NCBI RefSeq assembly: GCF_963675165.1
Contig: NC_087392.1
Location: forward strand, 5,269,942 to 5,333,941
Source: Halichondria panicea
Taxonomy: Eukaryota; Porifera; Demospongiae; Suberitida; Halichondriidae
Direction: 5' to 3'
DNA: 64,000 nucleotides
This document shows positions 1-11,815 of this stretch, piece by piece. Below the pieces are notes generated by a model. The model saw nothing but the letters and a program-made list of their open reading frames with translations, was not told where the DNA came from and ran no database searches. A program made the position numbers and the translations under genes. Each line of letters opens with the position of its first letter. Position 1 is the stretch's first letter.

Positions 1-42
1 ACGTATATGTCAGCTTACTATCAACAGTATAGGGCAACACAC

Positions 43-225
43 TGCATTGACATGTGTGGCTGGGGAGGTGCACGCTTCCCAGTGGTACAGGTTCTGTGTG
101 TGACTGCATTGACATGTGTGGCTGGGGAGGTGCACGCTTCCCAGTGGTACAGGTTCTGTGTGTGACTGCATTGACACGTGTGGCTGGGGAGGTGCACGCT
201 TCCCAGTGGTACAGGTTCTGTGTAT
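43..225. repeat. 62-bp minisatellite, 3 units
   Basis: Three near-identical direct units of about 62 bp begin at 43, 105 and 167. They lie upstream of the first recognisable afadin exon, so probably in an afadin intron. I see no coding exon in 1-316. Confidence 0.9.
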
Positions 226-316
226 GTTGTGTCATGCTCCTAATCAGATTATGTTGCTAGGAACTCTTCTAATAGACCTCTAATTTCTAGTGTAAACAAT
301 AATATTGTTTGTACAG

Positions 317-3300
317 CCGCTACCTAAAGCTGTGTAATGATGTCAACTTCCCTGATTATAGAGAACTGGTGGTAGACTATTCCCCGATGCAAGTGATCTA
401 TATCCTTTGTTTTCCCTGTGACAGATGTCCCTCCTGTATGAACTAAGTGTTCTAAACATGCTCCCCAGCATCTGACACCTCATCTCTGAAGCTTGTTATG
501 TATTGTAATACGATAACGTTTATATAAGTCAAGGTTTTCACTATCTTCTAAGCCAATCATTTGAAAGGATTTCTCGTCAATAGTTATTATGTCAACAAAA
601 GCATTGTCTTGCTGTTTCACTCTTGCTTCATACATAACCTACGTAACTATCGTATGACCTTATTATTGTTTGACCATAACTTGGGTTTGGATTGTAGAAT
701 TTGATGATTTTCTGAAAGCTTACAATGAGGCCTTTCAGATGACATGCTTAACGCACAAATCTTGATAGGACTTGGTTGTGCATTTCCCCCATCATCCCAC
801 GATATTTTTGACACCACTTATAAACAGAGCTCACTTTTAAGTTTTCAGAAAAGCAAAGAAAATGGACTGTTTTGTTTAAGCAATGGGGCCTTTGTTCCAC
901 GTGATACATGCGTGTTATAGCAGCTGTCTCTAATTAGCCCACCTACATTCTATATAGGTGTCCCATTACCATCAATATAATAATGAGCAATAACCTGTAC
1001 ACTCAACTGTATCAAGAAGTATAATCATGTCCACTGTTAAATCAGGTCCCAGTGTTAATTCTAGAGCATATGCTTGTAATTAAATACATTCAATTGATGT
1101 TCTTGTCAGCGTAGTCGGTGTGTGGGAGTGACCTTTGAGTCCGTGTTGTTAGTTTTGTAGTTCTCACATAGTACAGATTGTTTAGCCTCAAGTGCTTGTG
1201 TACAATAGAGAGCGTGGAGCGTGGTAGTCGGTTCCTGACCAGCAAACAACACTTGTAGTGCTTCCACTCACCAGCAGATATTTGCTGCCCGACATAAGAA
1301 CAAGCACTTGTAGCATAACTGGACCTTGTTCCCGTGTGTCCGCTTCTTGTAACCATGCATAATGAACATGTCCTGTGAGTGGTGTGGCATTTATTGGACA
1401 TGTGTCGAATTTTGTGTTGCATTTGGCGAGAAGAGTTGCCTAATTCAATTAGCACAGCTGTATTTTCGTATGGCCACTTTAAGTGACTGGGCTGTGTGGT
1501 CTCTTTGTACTAGCAGTTATGCCAGCTTATAGAATCCCTTTCCAGCATTCTAGGAACATAGTAAGTAGTTGCAATTGTGTATTACAAAATGCCAGCTAGA
1601 GGTCAAGTTACAGTGTCAACAGATTGTCTAGTCCTCTCCTCCCACAGGCTATAGTTTCATGAAAATGCAACTACTACCAAATCAACCATTTCCGTCACAT
1701 ATACAGTACATGTATCCAACCCCCCCTGTACACTTACTGTGCTAACTCTTACACTGACATACACACACCCATCCTCTACAGATGAGAGGAGACTGGAGGC
1801 CAACGAGAACCCTCTCCTAGTACAGCTGGGTTGGTCACGTGATGACAGAGACGGAAGGTTCCTGTTAAGATCAGAAACTCACTCAAAATCAAGCCAGAAA
1901 TCTGACAAAAAAGTTCAGAAAAAACGAGTTGCACGACGTGGAAAGAAAACGTCTAAAAAAGAAAGAATCGAAGTTGAAGGCAGTAAAGATGAAGAGGATG
2001 GTGGTGGACGTATTGCAAGGTCACTATATAACATGATGCCAGAGTCACGGTTCACTCGAAGCATATCCGTTAAGAATCGTCGTAACCTTCTATCAAGACA
2101 GAGCCCCGACAAGCTATTCCGTAAAGACAGCACGACCAGAAATGAGCTCAAGATATTCGCTGACTTTATTCTCCCGGACGTGCCATGTATTTCACTACTG
2201 ATATCGGATAAGGACACTACAGCACAGGTCGTGAAGAATGCTCTAGACCGTTACGGCCTTCGCGAGGATAGTAGCAAGTTTGGATTGGTTCAAGTTATGG
2301 TGCCAACTTTCGGTAGTGAGCCGCACTTGAACGTTGAGCTAAATGAGCGAATGTTGGGTGATAACGAACACCCACACCACGTGTACAGTGAGTGGGAGGC
2401 TGGGTCCCACAGAGGCACAGCTACACAGTTCCAACTTCGTAGGAGGTCGACGTTTCTTCGTACCCAAAGAGAGTCACGATCAAGATCGATGTCGCCTGAA
2501 GATGACCCCTCTGTACCCTCCCTCGTTGAGATATTCCAAGGGGCCCAAAGTCCACCGCAAAGTCCACGCAAGTTTGGACTGTCCCTAGAACTGACTGAGA
2601 TTGGCAGCAATGTTGCTCTACTGGACAAAAGTTATATCTGCCTCACCTCCAACGGCATTAAGCCGCGACATTGCGTCATCTCTTCAGTGAACGGTATCTT
2701 TACAATTTCTCCTCTAGACAAAACAGCACTCATCACAGTCAACGGTAAATTCATCAAGGAGCCAAACTTTCTCCCACACAACGCAGAGATTAAACTCGGA
2801 GATAGGGAGATGTTTCGATTCTTCGCTCCAGTGGAGAACAAGTTGTTCACGTCCAGTATGCACACGCTCCCCTCCCATAGACCTAGTAGCAGCCGGGGGG
2901 CAGTCAGTCCACCACGTCAGGAGCGCATGACCTCCCTGCCCAGGACTGAGAATATTTCAAAGGCTTTCTCTGTTGAGGACATGTGTAGTCCTGGCTTCAC
3001 CTCGAGTCGTTTTGATGGTCGTCTCAAAGACAGAGCTTTCTCTGAGCATAATCTCAAGGTTGATGATCGATCCAGTAGTGGGTACGGAAGTGGGCGTGTT
3101 CAGAGGAAGCTATCTGAGCCTAACTTTTTGGAGGAGGGTTACTTGGTGGGGAACAGGTCAAAGGTCAGTTGTATAGAGCAAGTGTATTGTATGGGTATAA
3201 GATAACAATAATTATACTGCATACGTATGTACTGTTGGGGAGATGGTGTAGGAAACAGGGGACACACTGCATACGTGTGTACTGTTGGGGAGATGGTGTA

Positions 3301-3514
3301 GGACACAGGGGACACACTGCATACGTGTGTACTGTTGGGGAGATGGTGTAGGAACAGGGGACACACTGCATACGTGTGTACTGTTGGGGAGATGGTGTAG
3401 GAACAGGGGACACACTGCATACGTGTGTACTGTTGGGGAGATGGTGTAGGACACAGGGGACACACTGCATATCTAGTGAACCTTGTTATACTACATGTAC
3501 ATGTATGTTGGTAC

Positions 3515-3561
<47 letters not shown>

Positions 3562-6500
3562 GTGGGTGGGTGTGGGTGTGGGTGTGTGTGTGTGTGGGTG
3601 GGTGGGTGGGTGTGGGTGTGTGTATGTAGCTTTCCCGTAAGAATCATGTCACACTCGACTGGGTCTATTGAATGTGATGTAGTAGAAACCATCAACTGCC
3701 TGGTTAAGCATGGAATGCTGTCATTGTCCCCCTAGAGCTGGTGTTTGTATTAGGCTCAGTAATGAACCACTATCCTCCATTAGCTATAATCCTCCAGACA
3801 GTACATTGTAACGTTAGTGATCGTTGCTAACTTGAGGTGATTTGTGGGCTTTGATATTTGGACACAATCATGAACCTGTTAATCTGGGGGCCTTTGAAGT
3901 TACGAGCACTTGTAGTGAACTGTGCGTGTAAGTACATGGATGTAATTATGGGAAACCATCAATTATACTATTTAGTCAACAGTACGTCTTGAGGTACGTG
4001 GTATTCCCACAGCTTCCTACCAATAATTATTGATACCATAATGCCATGTACCGCTAACCAATACGCCCCCTACCCACCCACCCACACACACATACACCAC
4101 ACACAGCATGGTGGCAGTGACTCTCATTTCGGCACATTTCCATCCTCTAACAAGAAGCGTCACGTGGCACTGTCGGCTGCAGGGGACAAAGGTCATGAGG
4201 GGGTGGAGTCAGACTGGGTCTTGCCCGCCTCCCTCTCGTTCTACCAAGCCCAGGAGACACGCATACTGCAACTCATGATCTCAGAGGTGAGTGTGTTACA
4301 GGACTGTAGCCTTATACATGTGTAGCATTTGGATATTATCAACTCTCCAGAAGTAACAACCAGTATTAATGAAGAGATGTTACAGCACTTGAGTGTGTGG
4401 CTTTACACTAGCACTACATGTGCACATATTACATGAGTGCTGAGTCCACTTGTGTGTGTTTAAGACATCATTATCTATCGTGTACTGTGCAGTCCCCTCC
4501 CTTGACCACTAGCCCCCTCCCCTCCCCCTTCCTAGGTGAACGGCTACCTGCTGACATTCAAGCTAGCCCCAGCTTGTGGTCTATACATGGTCCTGAGACA
4601 CCACCTCTCCCCCGAGTACTCCACCACTGAGAGACGGAAGTGCCTCACTCTCACCATCAAACACATTATCATGCAGTTCAAGAAGTCCATCAAGGTCCGA
4701 CTAGCTACTTGTAAATCGCTTTTGGGCCATTTTTTCTATGGAAAAGCATGCCCTGGCAATTATACTGGAATGAGTATGTTTTGATAACTAACTTTGATAG
4801 CTAATTTTGATTGCTCGTTACTCTAAATGTACAAATTTCAATTCCCGAATGAAGCTAGAGGATTTTGCATTTTGTAGCCCAGGTGGTGATAATTAGGGTG
4901 ACTGGGGTTTGCTTACTGGTGTGTACAGTAAACACTGTCTGCATGATTGGTTAGCAATACCGTGGTATACAGTTACATGTATAATTATGAAGCGTGGGTT
5001 GTTAGTTATGGTCTGCTGGTTTTTTAGCAACAGCTAAACCAGAGGAGGTCCGACATGCGTGCACGAATCACTACAAATTCAGTGCGTTTGGCCTGGACAT
5101 TATCACGTGACCGCAATGACATCAATGCTGCACTGAACTCTAGTGATTCGTGCATGCATGTCGGACCTCCTCTGCAGCTAAACCACAGTAGCTGAACTAA
5201 TTAATTACAGCCACTATACTGCCCCAAGGCTAACCCCTCCCCCCCCCACACACACACAGGAGAGTCGGACTGTGGCTGGAGCCCTGGCCTTCTGGATGGC
5301 CAACTGTTCTGAGTTCCTCCACCTCATCGGCCAGGACCCACAGCTGGCTGCCATATCAGGAGAGTTCAGCACTTCTCTGTCCCAGGTCATGCACACAGCG
5401 TTCAAGTGCTTCACGTCCTGCATGACTAGAGAACTGGGCTTGTTCTTGCCTGCTATCTATGATGAATCACTCGAGGCAGACTCGGAGGAGGGATATATAT
5501 CTGGAGGAGAGAGTACCATCTCCGGAGGGACTGGGAAGGAGTTAGACTCGTTGAATCGATCGTCACTATCTCGCCCAACCAGTTTGACTGGTATGTATTG
5601 GTCTGTTGCAGGGTCTAAAGTCCGTCGTCGTGGACGACCAACCATCGGAGACGTACTGACGACACTGAGTTCGACTGTATCATTATTGAAACGCTGTCGT
5701 GTCAACGCTATGCTATCAGTGATGATCTTCTCACAGCTGTTTCGTTACATCTCTGCCAAGCTGTTCAACAAGTTACTCAATGACAGCAAGTTGTGCACGA
5801 GGGCTATGGCTGGGAAGATGAAGCGACGACTCGAGCGAGTGAGAGAGTGGGCGGAGAAGGAAGGAATGGAGCTACCAGCACAGGACCACCTGTGTCTCAT
5901 TATGGAGGTATGTCCTGCATGTATACACACATGTATATACAGTTGTTCACAGTATAGTTCAATTGTACATGTACTTCAACAAATATTTCATGAAAGCTAA
6001 GAAAGATACTTTTCTAATGGTATCATTAAAATTCATATTTGGGAGACGAAAGAAATTTCCAGTTTCGACCAAATACCATGGTCCAAGGCCGAAAAATGAC
6101 AAATTATGACCGCTACCAAATTTTGGATTTAAACATATCATTTGAAAGATCTCTTTCTAAGCTTTCAGAAAATAGTAAAATTGTTGTAATTGGATCAATG
6201 ATACTAAAGTTATGGCTGTTGATGTTCAGCTACACCCCCTCCCTCCGTTTAATGTTTGAATAGTTTCAGCTCCCATTATTATAGCTTGAATTCCGTGTTT
6301 GTTCAATTTCTTGTACACACTGCTGACTGTGCTGTGTCCCCACAGGCCTTACATCTGCTGCAGTCTGTCAAGAAACTCCCCGAGGACGCTCCTCACTTGT
6401 TCACACATGTCTCTAAGCTCAACTCCCACCAGATGCACACACTCCTGCGTCACTGCTCAATGGCCGACAACGATCAAACTGTCAACACAGCCTTTGCTGA

Positions 6501-8127
6501 GCAGCTTGTACGCTTTGCACAGATTGACGAGGGACTGGCTAGTGAGGGGGTGGAGCTTGAGGTGGATCCGAACCCTGACCTCCCATTCTTAGTTCCCCAG
6601 AGGGGATACTTCACTAACTCTCTGCGGGGGGTCCCACCAGGACTGCACGAGTTCCTGGAACCCCTCGTCAGCTCAGGTGAGCCAGCTCAGATAATTATGC
6701 CTCATTGGAATACTTTGTTAAGAATGCAATGCACTAGTATACCCTACATTGAGTACAACTCGTTCCTGGCATGATTGGTACTATCATGTGTCACTGTGTA
6801 GGCACTTCCAAGTTTAAGCATGCCATGTGATGCACGCATGTACGTCTGTCCAATAGCTGCATGTACCAAACGCTCTCTTTGATGATAAGGTAGTACTCTT
6901 ATACTGTGTCCCTCCATCATATGTGTAGGTCTGTGTAAGCTGGTGCTAGCCACCAAGGAGGAGAACCCTCAGGGAGTGTGGGTACCCCCGGAGAGGGAGG
7001 TCCTCTCACCAACATGCTCTGGAAGTAAGTCACTTTGTAATACGTATCACACACAAGTTGTAATACATGACTTTACTATTGTTGTTACTAACATTTGTAG
7101 AGCATGTTTGGGGCTAGCGTGAGCCTAATATGACATTTCTGGATAATTTTTGTAGGTCTGTCCAACATCCAGTCATTGTCAGGACACCCCCTCGGCTCTA
7201 GTAAGACTCTCCCCGCTTTCCAATCGTCCAATCGCCTTGCAGCCGTGCCAACATCAGTTGAAGATGTTGTGATGGTCCGTGTCAATATTAAGAAAGACAC
7301 TCACTCCCTGGGAATCAGTATCATCGGAGGGAAGGTGAGATAGCCACATTGCAGTATGGCTCTATCAGCGTGGCTCTATCAGCATGACTACTCCATATAC
7401 ATGTACCGTATAGCGGGTATATTTCGAGGGTATAAATGTTCGTGGTTTTTGCTGATTAAACATGTACCGCGAACATTTATACCCACGAATTTAATATCGC
7501 ATGCATGCATGCTGCAGAAAGGCTGCTACAGAAAAAGCTATTCCGCAAAAATTAAACCAGAGAAAACCTTTCTATAACGGTCATTCCGCGAAAGTTTATA
7601 CCCTCGAAGTATACCCGCTATACGGTACTTATGGATACAGCTATAAGTGATATATCATCCGTTAACTTGGTGTACATGTATACTTCATTGTGGCATTAAT
7701 TGCATGGATATGGATGCAATGCATGTACTCCCATAGACTACTATTGCTGTCTAATAAATGATGTGATTGCATTGCACAGAGTTCATCGATGCATGGAGAT
7801 ACGTGTATTGGGATATTTGTCAAGTCCATGGTGGAGGGTGGAGCTGCTCATGTGGTAAGGATCACCAATCCCACTTGTGATATAATGCTTTATTATTGTC
7901 TATTTGTGTGTGCAGGATGGACGCATACAGCCTGGCGACCAACTCCTTGCTGTTGATGGGCGGAGCCTCGACGGATGCAAACAAGAAGAGTGAGTTGTTG
8001 CTCGTACAGTCAAGTATATAGAAATGGAAATGACTTACTCATTTAAACATCATCCAAGGGCGTCCAATATCAGCTAGGCTATATTATTCTAAGCCATTAA
8101 CTGTACAGCTTTATCATTGCGTCCACT

Positions 8128-8182
<55 letters not shown>

Positions 8183-11100
8183 CACGCACACACACGCCCA
8201 CATATACAGGGCTGCTCAGATCCTACGTAGCACTGGAAAAGTGGTTAACCTGACTGTTGCTAAGCAGACGGCCATGCTCTGTGGCGTCTCTCATCTGATT
8301 GGCCACCCATCACCTAGATACCCCAGGAAACTGGACCGTAAGTGTACAGTACACACGTATGCTAGACTACATCGTATAGCATAAACTGTACCTAAAGGAA
8401 GTCATGACTTACTAAACATGTTGTATAATACATGATATGTGTACAGAGATGTGTCTTTATGTACCCTCTGCTAACACTCTTCCCCTGCAGGTCTCAATGA
8501 TGCCTCCTCACACGCTCGTAAGGCACTCAAGAAGCAAAAACGTGAACAAAGAGAAAGACAGCTTCAAGAACGATTGCAACAAAGAGACTTTAAACTCGAA
8601 AGAAGAAAACCCCCACCGTCCGACCTCCCACACAGACCACAGGAGCTCTACCCTTCCCACAGCATGCCCCCCACAGACTCTAGACCCCCTCCTCACTCTA
8701 ACCCCCAGTTTGCCAAATGGATAATGGAACAAAACCCACGCTATTATTATTCAGAGATGGGCAGCGAGGTTGACCTACGGAGCAGCATGTCCTCCCTGGC
8801 CAACATACCCGAGAGAGACCATCCTGTCAACACTGAGCAAAGCTATTTCGATTCGACTGCTCGATACAACTATGAGCAGAGTGTGTACAGACCTGGCACG
8901 CCCCCACAACGAGACTCCTCCCCCTCTAAGATGCCCGAACAACCCTTCACTACCTTTGGTTCATCAGTCACTATAGACACTCGACATGTGCCTGACTCCC
9001 ACGCTAAATTCAACGAGCGGATGACATTAGAAGCTGACACTCATATGCCCTCGGTTCCAAACCCACAATTAACTTCCTCAGGGCGTTACAAGGATGCGTT
9101 TAGCTCAATCAGCTCTCAATTGACGATGGAGTCTCAGCCTTTCAGTCAGCAGGCAGCCTCCAGTCAGCAACAGCATCAACACTTAGACAAACTAAGTATG
9201 GACGTCATGCACCACACACAACTGAGTGGAGTTTCCATTCAGGGGATCACTTCTCTCATTCCAAAACATCGTGGGGGGTCCACCGCGGGGGAGGGGCAGC
9301 TTGACAGAAGGGGGCTCAAGAAATTGGAAGCAGAGTTTAAAATGGACATGGACGATATTGATTTGGAGAAACAACGCATTCAGTTTATGTTTCATGAGCA
9401 GCAAAAACAGAAGGAGCTTCAAGAAATGGCCGCTCTGGCCAATGCTCCGAGTTCAAAGGTCATTCCCGTGTCAGAAGATGATGAAGAGATAGAGGACAAT
9501 CATGACGAACCGTTGCCATGGGAACACGTGCGCCAGGAGCTCGAGTCACTGGAAGATATGGTCAGTGCCCAGCGAAAGAAATACAGAGAGATAAAGTTTT
9601 CACGCGAAAGGGAAGAGCTCAAACTAAAGGAGATCGAAATGAAGTTCCGAGAACAAGAAATGGCCAGTGGAGCGTTTGTGCTCAACTCTGGGGACCAAAA
9701 ACGATGGCAATCAGATAAGAGAAGACTCTCAAAGGAACTGGACCGACTTAAGAACGATCAAAACGATGCTATTCAAAAAATTCAGAACAGCGAACGACGT
9801 GCAAAGACAAAGTTGAAGGCGTACGAAACACAAGCAAGTGAGCTTCAACAACAACTGAACATTTCCACGCCCGCTGCCCCTAGTCCAAATATGGCAATGA
9901 AGAATGGCTACGAATCGTCCGACACAGTACCCTCTAAACTAACCTCTGACTACAAGCAGGGGCCAGGAGTCAGTGGTTATCATGACGTCGATGTACGGGC
10001 ACACTCTGAGATGAAGTGGATGGATGCCCCAACTGCTAACAGAGGGTTTACCAACACAATGAGCATTGATGATAACATTTTCGAGCCACCGGATTTAGCA
10101 CGAGAACCTATGAACACCATATCAGCATCTTGTCTCACAGAGCCCACTCAGGACGAACCAAGCAGATGGTCCGGCTACAAATCCAGTACTATAGATACAG
10201 CTCTGTTCCCACCAGGCAATCCAAGAGACACAGAAGATACGTTTAATAGACGAGGGGAAAGTTCAAACATTCACAGAGGATTTAGAGCAATATCCATGGA
10301 TCATATTGAAGGCAGTCAGAGTGTACCAAGTAGAGAAGTATTGGAGGGTCGAAAGGACAGACTCCCAATTCGTCGAGGGGCGAGTTTAAACCCAAACCAA
10401 CCTGAGAGGAAAGAGGACAGGAGCAGTCCCACTAAAGTGCCGATATATGCCATCCCTGAAAGGAGTGAGCCTGTACAACCCACCTACGATATTCCCACTC
10501 GACACCAGCATATGACATTCATGCAGCCCACTCAGACGCAACCAGCAGGACGTTACTCTAGACACAATCGATCAAGAGGGGTGCAATACACCAAAGTGCT
10601 CTTACAACCCACCAGTGACAGTCACATGACAGACTCATCCAAGAAGGAGCCTTTGGGCGATGATATAGGAGCACCAGATGTTGTCCCTGCCTCGTACATG
10701 TCCCCCCTCCCCGCACACATCCCATCCAGACCCAATGAGAGGAACCATTCACCAGGCAGTCGATCGTCCCCTCAGCAACCCTCCCCTCAACCAGCAGATC
10801 CTTACTATGCCGTCCCAGTACCAGCATACATTGAGAGAGCCCACCCTCCAACTAATACTTCATCTCTGCCTAGACAAAGCTCTGAGCTCAAGTCTCCGGT
10901 CATGCAACAAACCTCACGTCCTGCACTAGAAGGGGCAGCAAACGGTGGCAGAAACTCTCCCTCCGTATACGACCAACCAAAGGGCTCCCCCTCCATTAGA
11001 CCCAACTCAGCCTTGTCTTCACGAACAGCTGTGTACGATGTGCCAGCTGCTGCACACAAACAGTGGAACTCCCCCTCACCGTACGAGAGCAGACAACCAG

Positions 11101-11321
11101 ACGCTCACGCTCGCGTCAATAATATCAAGCCCAAACCTAACGCTGGACATCGGTATGGGATCATGAAACCACACAGCTACAGTCGCAGTCGTCCCGATTC
11201 CGTTCAACAACAACAACCAGTGAATTTAGACAATGTTAAGGTGTATATGGATCGTGCCTACAAGAACCCCGGCCCCAGGCACCCGCCAGAGAGGGTCCAG
11301 AGGCAGCAAACTGAACTCTAG
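317..11321 (+). CDS. AFDN: Afadin/canoe junction scaffold, 5' end outside window
   Basis: Afadin links nectin-type adhesion molecules and Ras/Rap GTPases to actin at cell junctions. Exons: 317-392, 425-446, 1782-3163, 4107-4286, 4536-4694, 5260-5907, 6346-6676, 6929-7024, 7156-7334, 7780-7854, 7916-7989, 8210-8337, 8491-11321. All phases join, giving 2059 visible residues ending at TAG. Domain order seen: tail of Ras-association domain 1 (ERRLEANENPLLVQLGW), a second RA-like domain (about 2140-2310), FHA (about 2580-2830), DIL/dilute (4230-6676, including AGALAFWMANCSEF), PDZ (7265-8270, GDQLLAVDGRSLDG), then a long proline/serine/glutamine-rich tail with a charged coiled coil near 9330-9880. 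Two RA domains and the segment after the PDZ (AKQ then HPSP) favour afadin over RADIL, which has one RA domain. The start codon and most of RA1 lie off the left edge. Exons 1 and 2 are the least certain because the intron between them is only 32 nt. Confidence 0.93.
447..1781 (+). other. Afadin intron, 1.3 kb, no feature seen
   Basis: The intron runs from a phase-1 donor at 447 to an acceptor at 1780-1781. The sequence is AT-rich and unique-looking. The small minus-strand ORF at 1090-1455 has no recognisable domain and is treated as chance. Confidence 0.7.
3218..3473. repeat. 50-bp minisatellite, about 5 units
   Basis: Five direct units of about 50 bp (each with TGCATACGTGTGTACTG) lie in an afadin intron. 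They create spurious ORFs in several frames on both strands. Confidence 0.92.
3518..3630. repeat. (TG)n / TGGG microsatellite
   Basis: Long GT-rich simple repeat inside the afadin intron 3164-4106. The rest of that intron (3640-4090) shows nothing recognisable. Confidence 0.95.
5040..5174. mobile_element. MITE family A copy 1, with 9-bp TSD
   Basis: A 135-bp inverted-repeat element in an afadin intron. It starts CAGAGGAGGTCCGAC and ends with the reverse complement. The 9 bp CAGCTAAAC flank it exactly at 5031-5039 and 5175-5183, a target-site duplication. Nothing codes for a transposase, so this is a non-autonomous element. The TSD length suggests a Mutator-like mobiliser, which is inference. 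Confidence 0.9.
5995..6235. repeat. Dispersed repeat D (copy in afadin intron)
   Basis: This segment contains ACCATGGTCCAAGGCCGAAA and flanking AT-rich sequence. It recurs near 60840-61105 in an LRBA/NBEA intron. A reverse-oriented fragment lies near 33150-33350 in a tomosyn intron. No coding potential was seen. It is probably an old dispersed transposon. Confidence 0.7.
7404..7627. mobile_element. MITE family B copy 1
   Basis: Inverted-repeat element of 224 bp in the afadin intron between the two halves of the PDZ coding region. Its ends are TACCGTATAGCGGGTA and the reverse complement, and its inner arms also pair (TTCGAGGGTATAAA). Related copies lie at 30347-30525 and 53817-53981. Confidence 0.88.
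8129..8200. repeat. (CA)n microsatellite
   Basis: CA dinucleotide run directly upstream of the acceptor of the afadin exon at 8210. Confidence 0.95.
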
Positions 11322-11815
11322 ATTCATTACATACCTATACCGTGCATGCATGCTGTCAGTCATTATAATTTAGCTCAGCACTTTTTAAAGCATCTTTTGT
11401 GTATTTTGTTGTGATTATTATTGTGTAGAATGAAATGGATTGCGTGGGTGGCTTGTTGCACACATTAGCCTCCCACGCAGTATATTGATAGTAACATTCC
11501 TCGAATAACCGCTGAGGTGTTTCTAAGGCAAGGTGTTAATTATTCCGGCGTTTTTTCGAGGAAAGTGTATAGTGATCATAATATTTCATGGCTGCACGCA
11601 TAATTAGATACAGCCTATTACAGTGTAGCAACAGATTATTTCACAAGTGCATATAATTATGGGACTTTGCTTTTGGCATTTGCACAACTGTAAAATGATA
11701 AAACAAAGGCAGTGAAAGTCTGAGAACTTTGTTATTTTGTCAATTAATGCATAACAGTAAAAACAAAAAGGCAGTGAAATTTGAAAAAAAACAAACATAC
11801 AGCACATTTAGTTCA
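11322..11815. other. Convergent 3' gap between afadin and STK40
   Basis: These 494 bp separate the stop codons of two converging genes and must hold both 3' UTRs. The sequence is AT-rich. The minus-strand ORF at 11604-11807 has no domain and is not called a gene. Confidence 0.7.

Noticed and set aside
11604..11807. Minus-strand ORF of 67 codons downstream of STK40
   Set aside because: AT-rich 3' UTR-like sequence with no domain or splice context.
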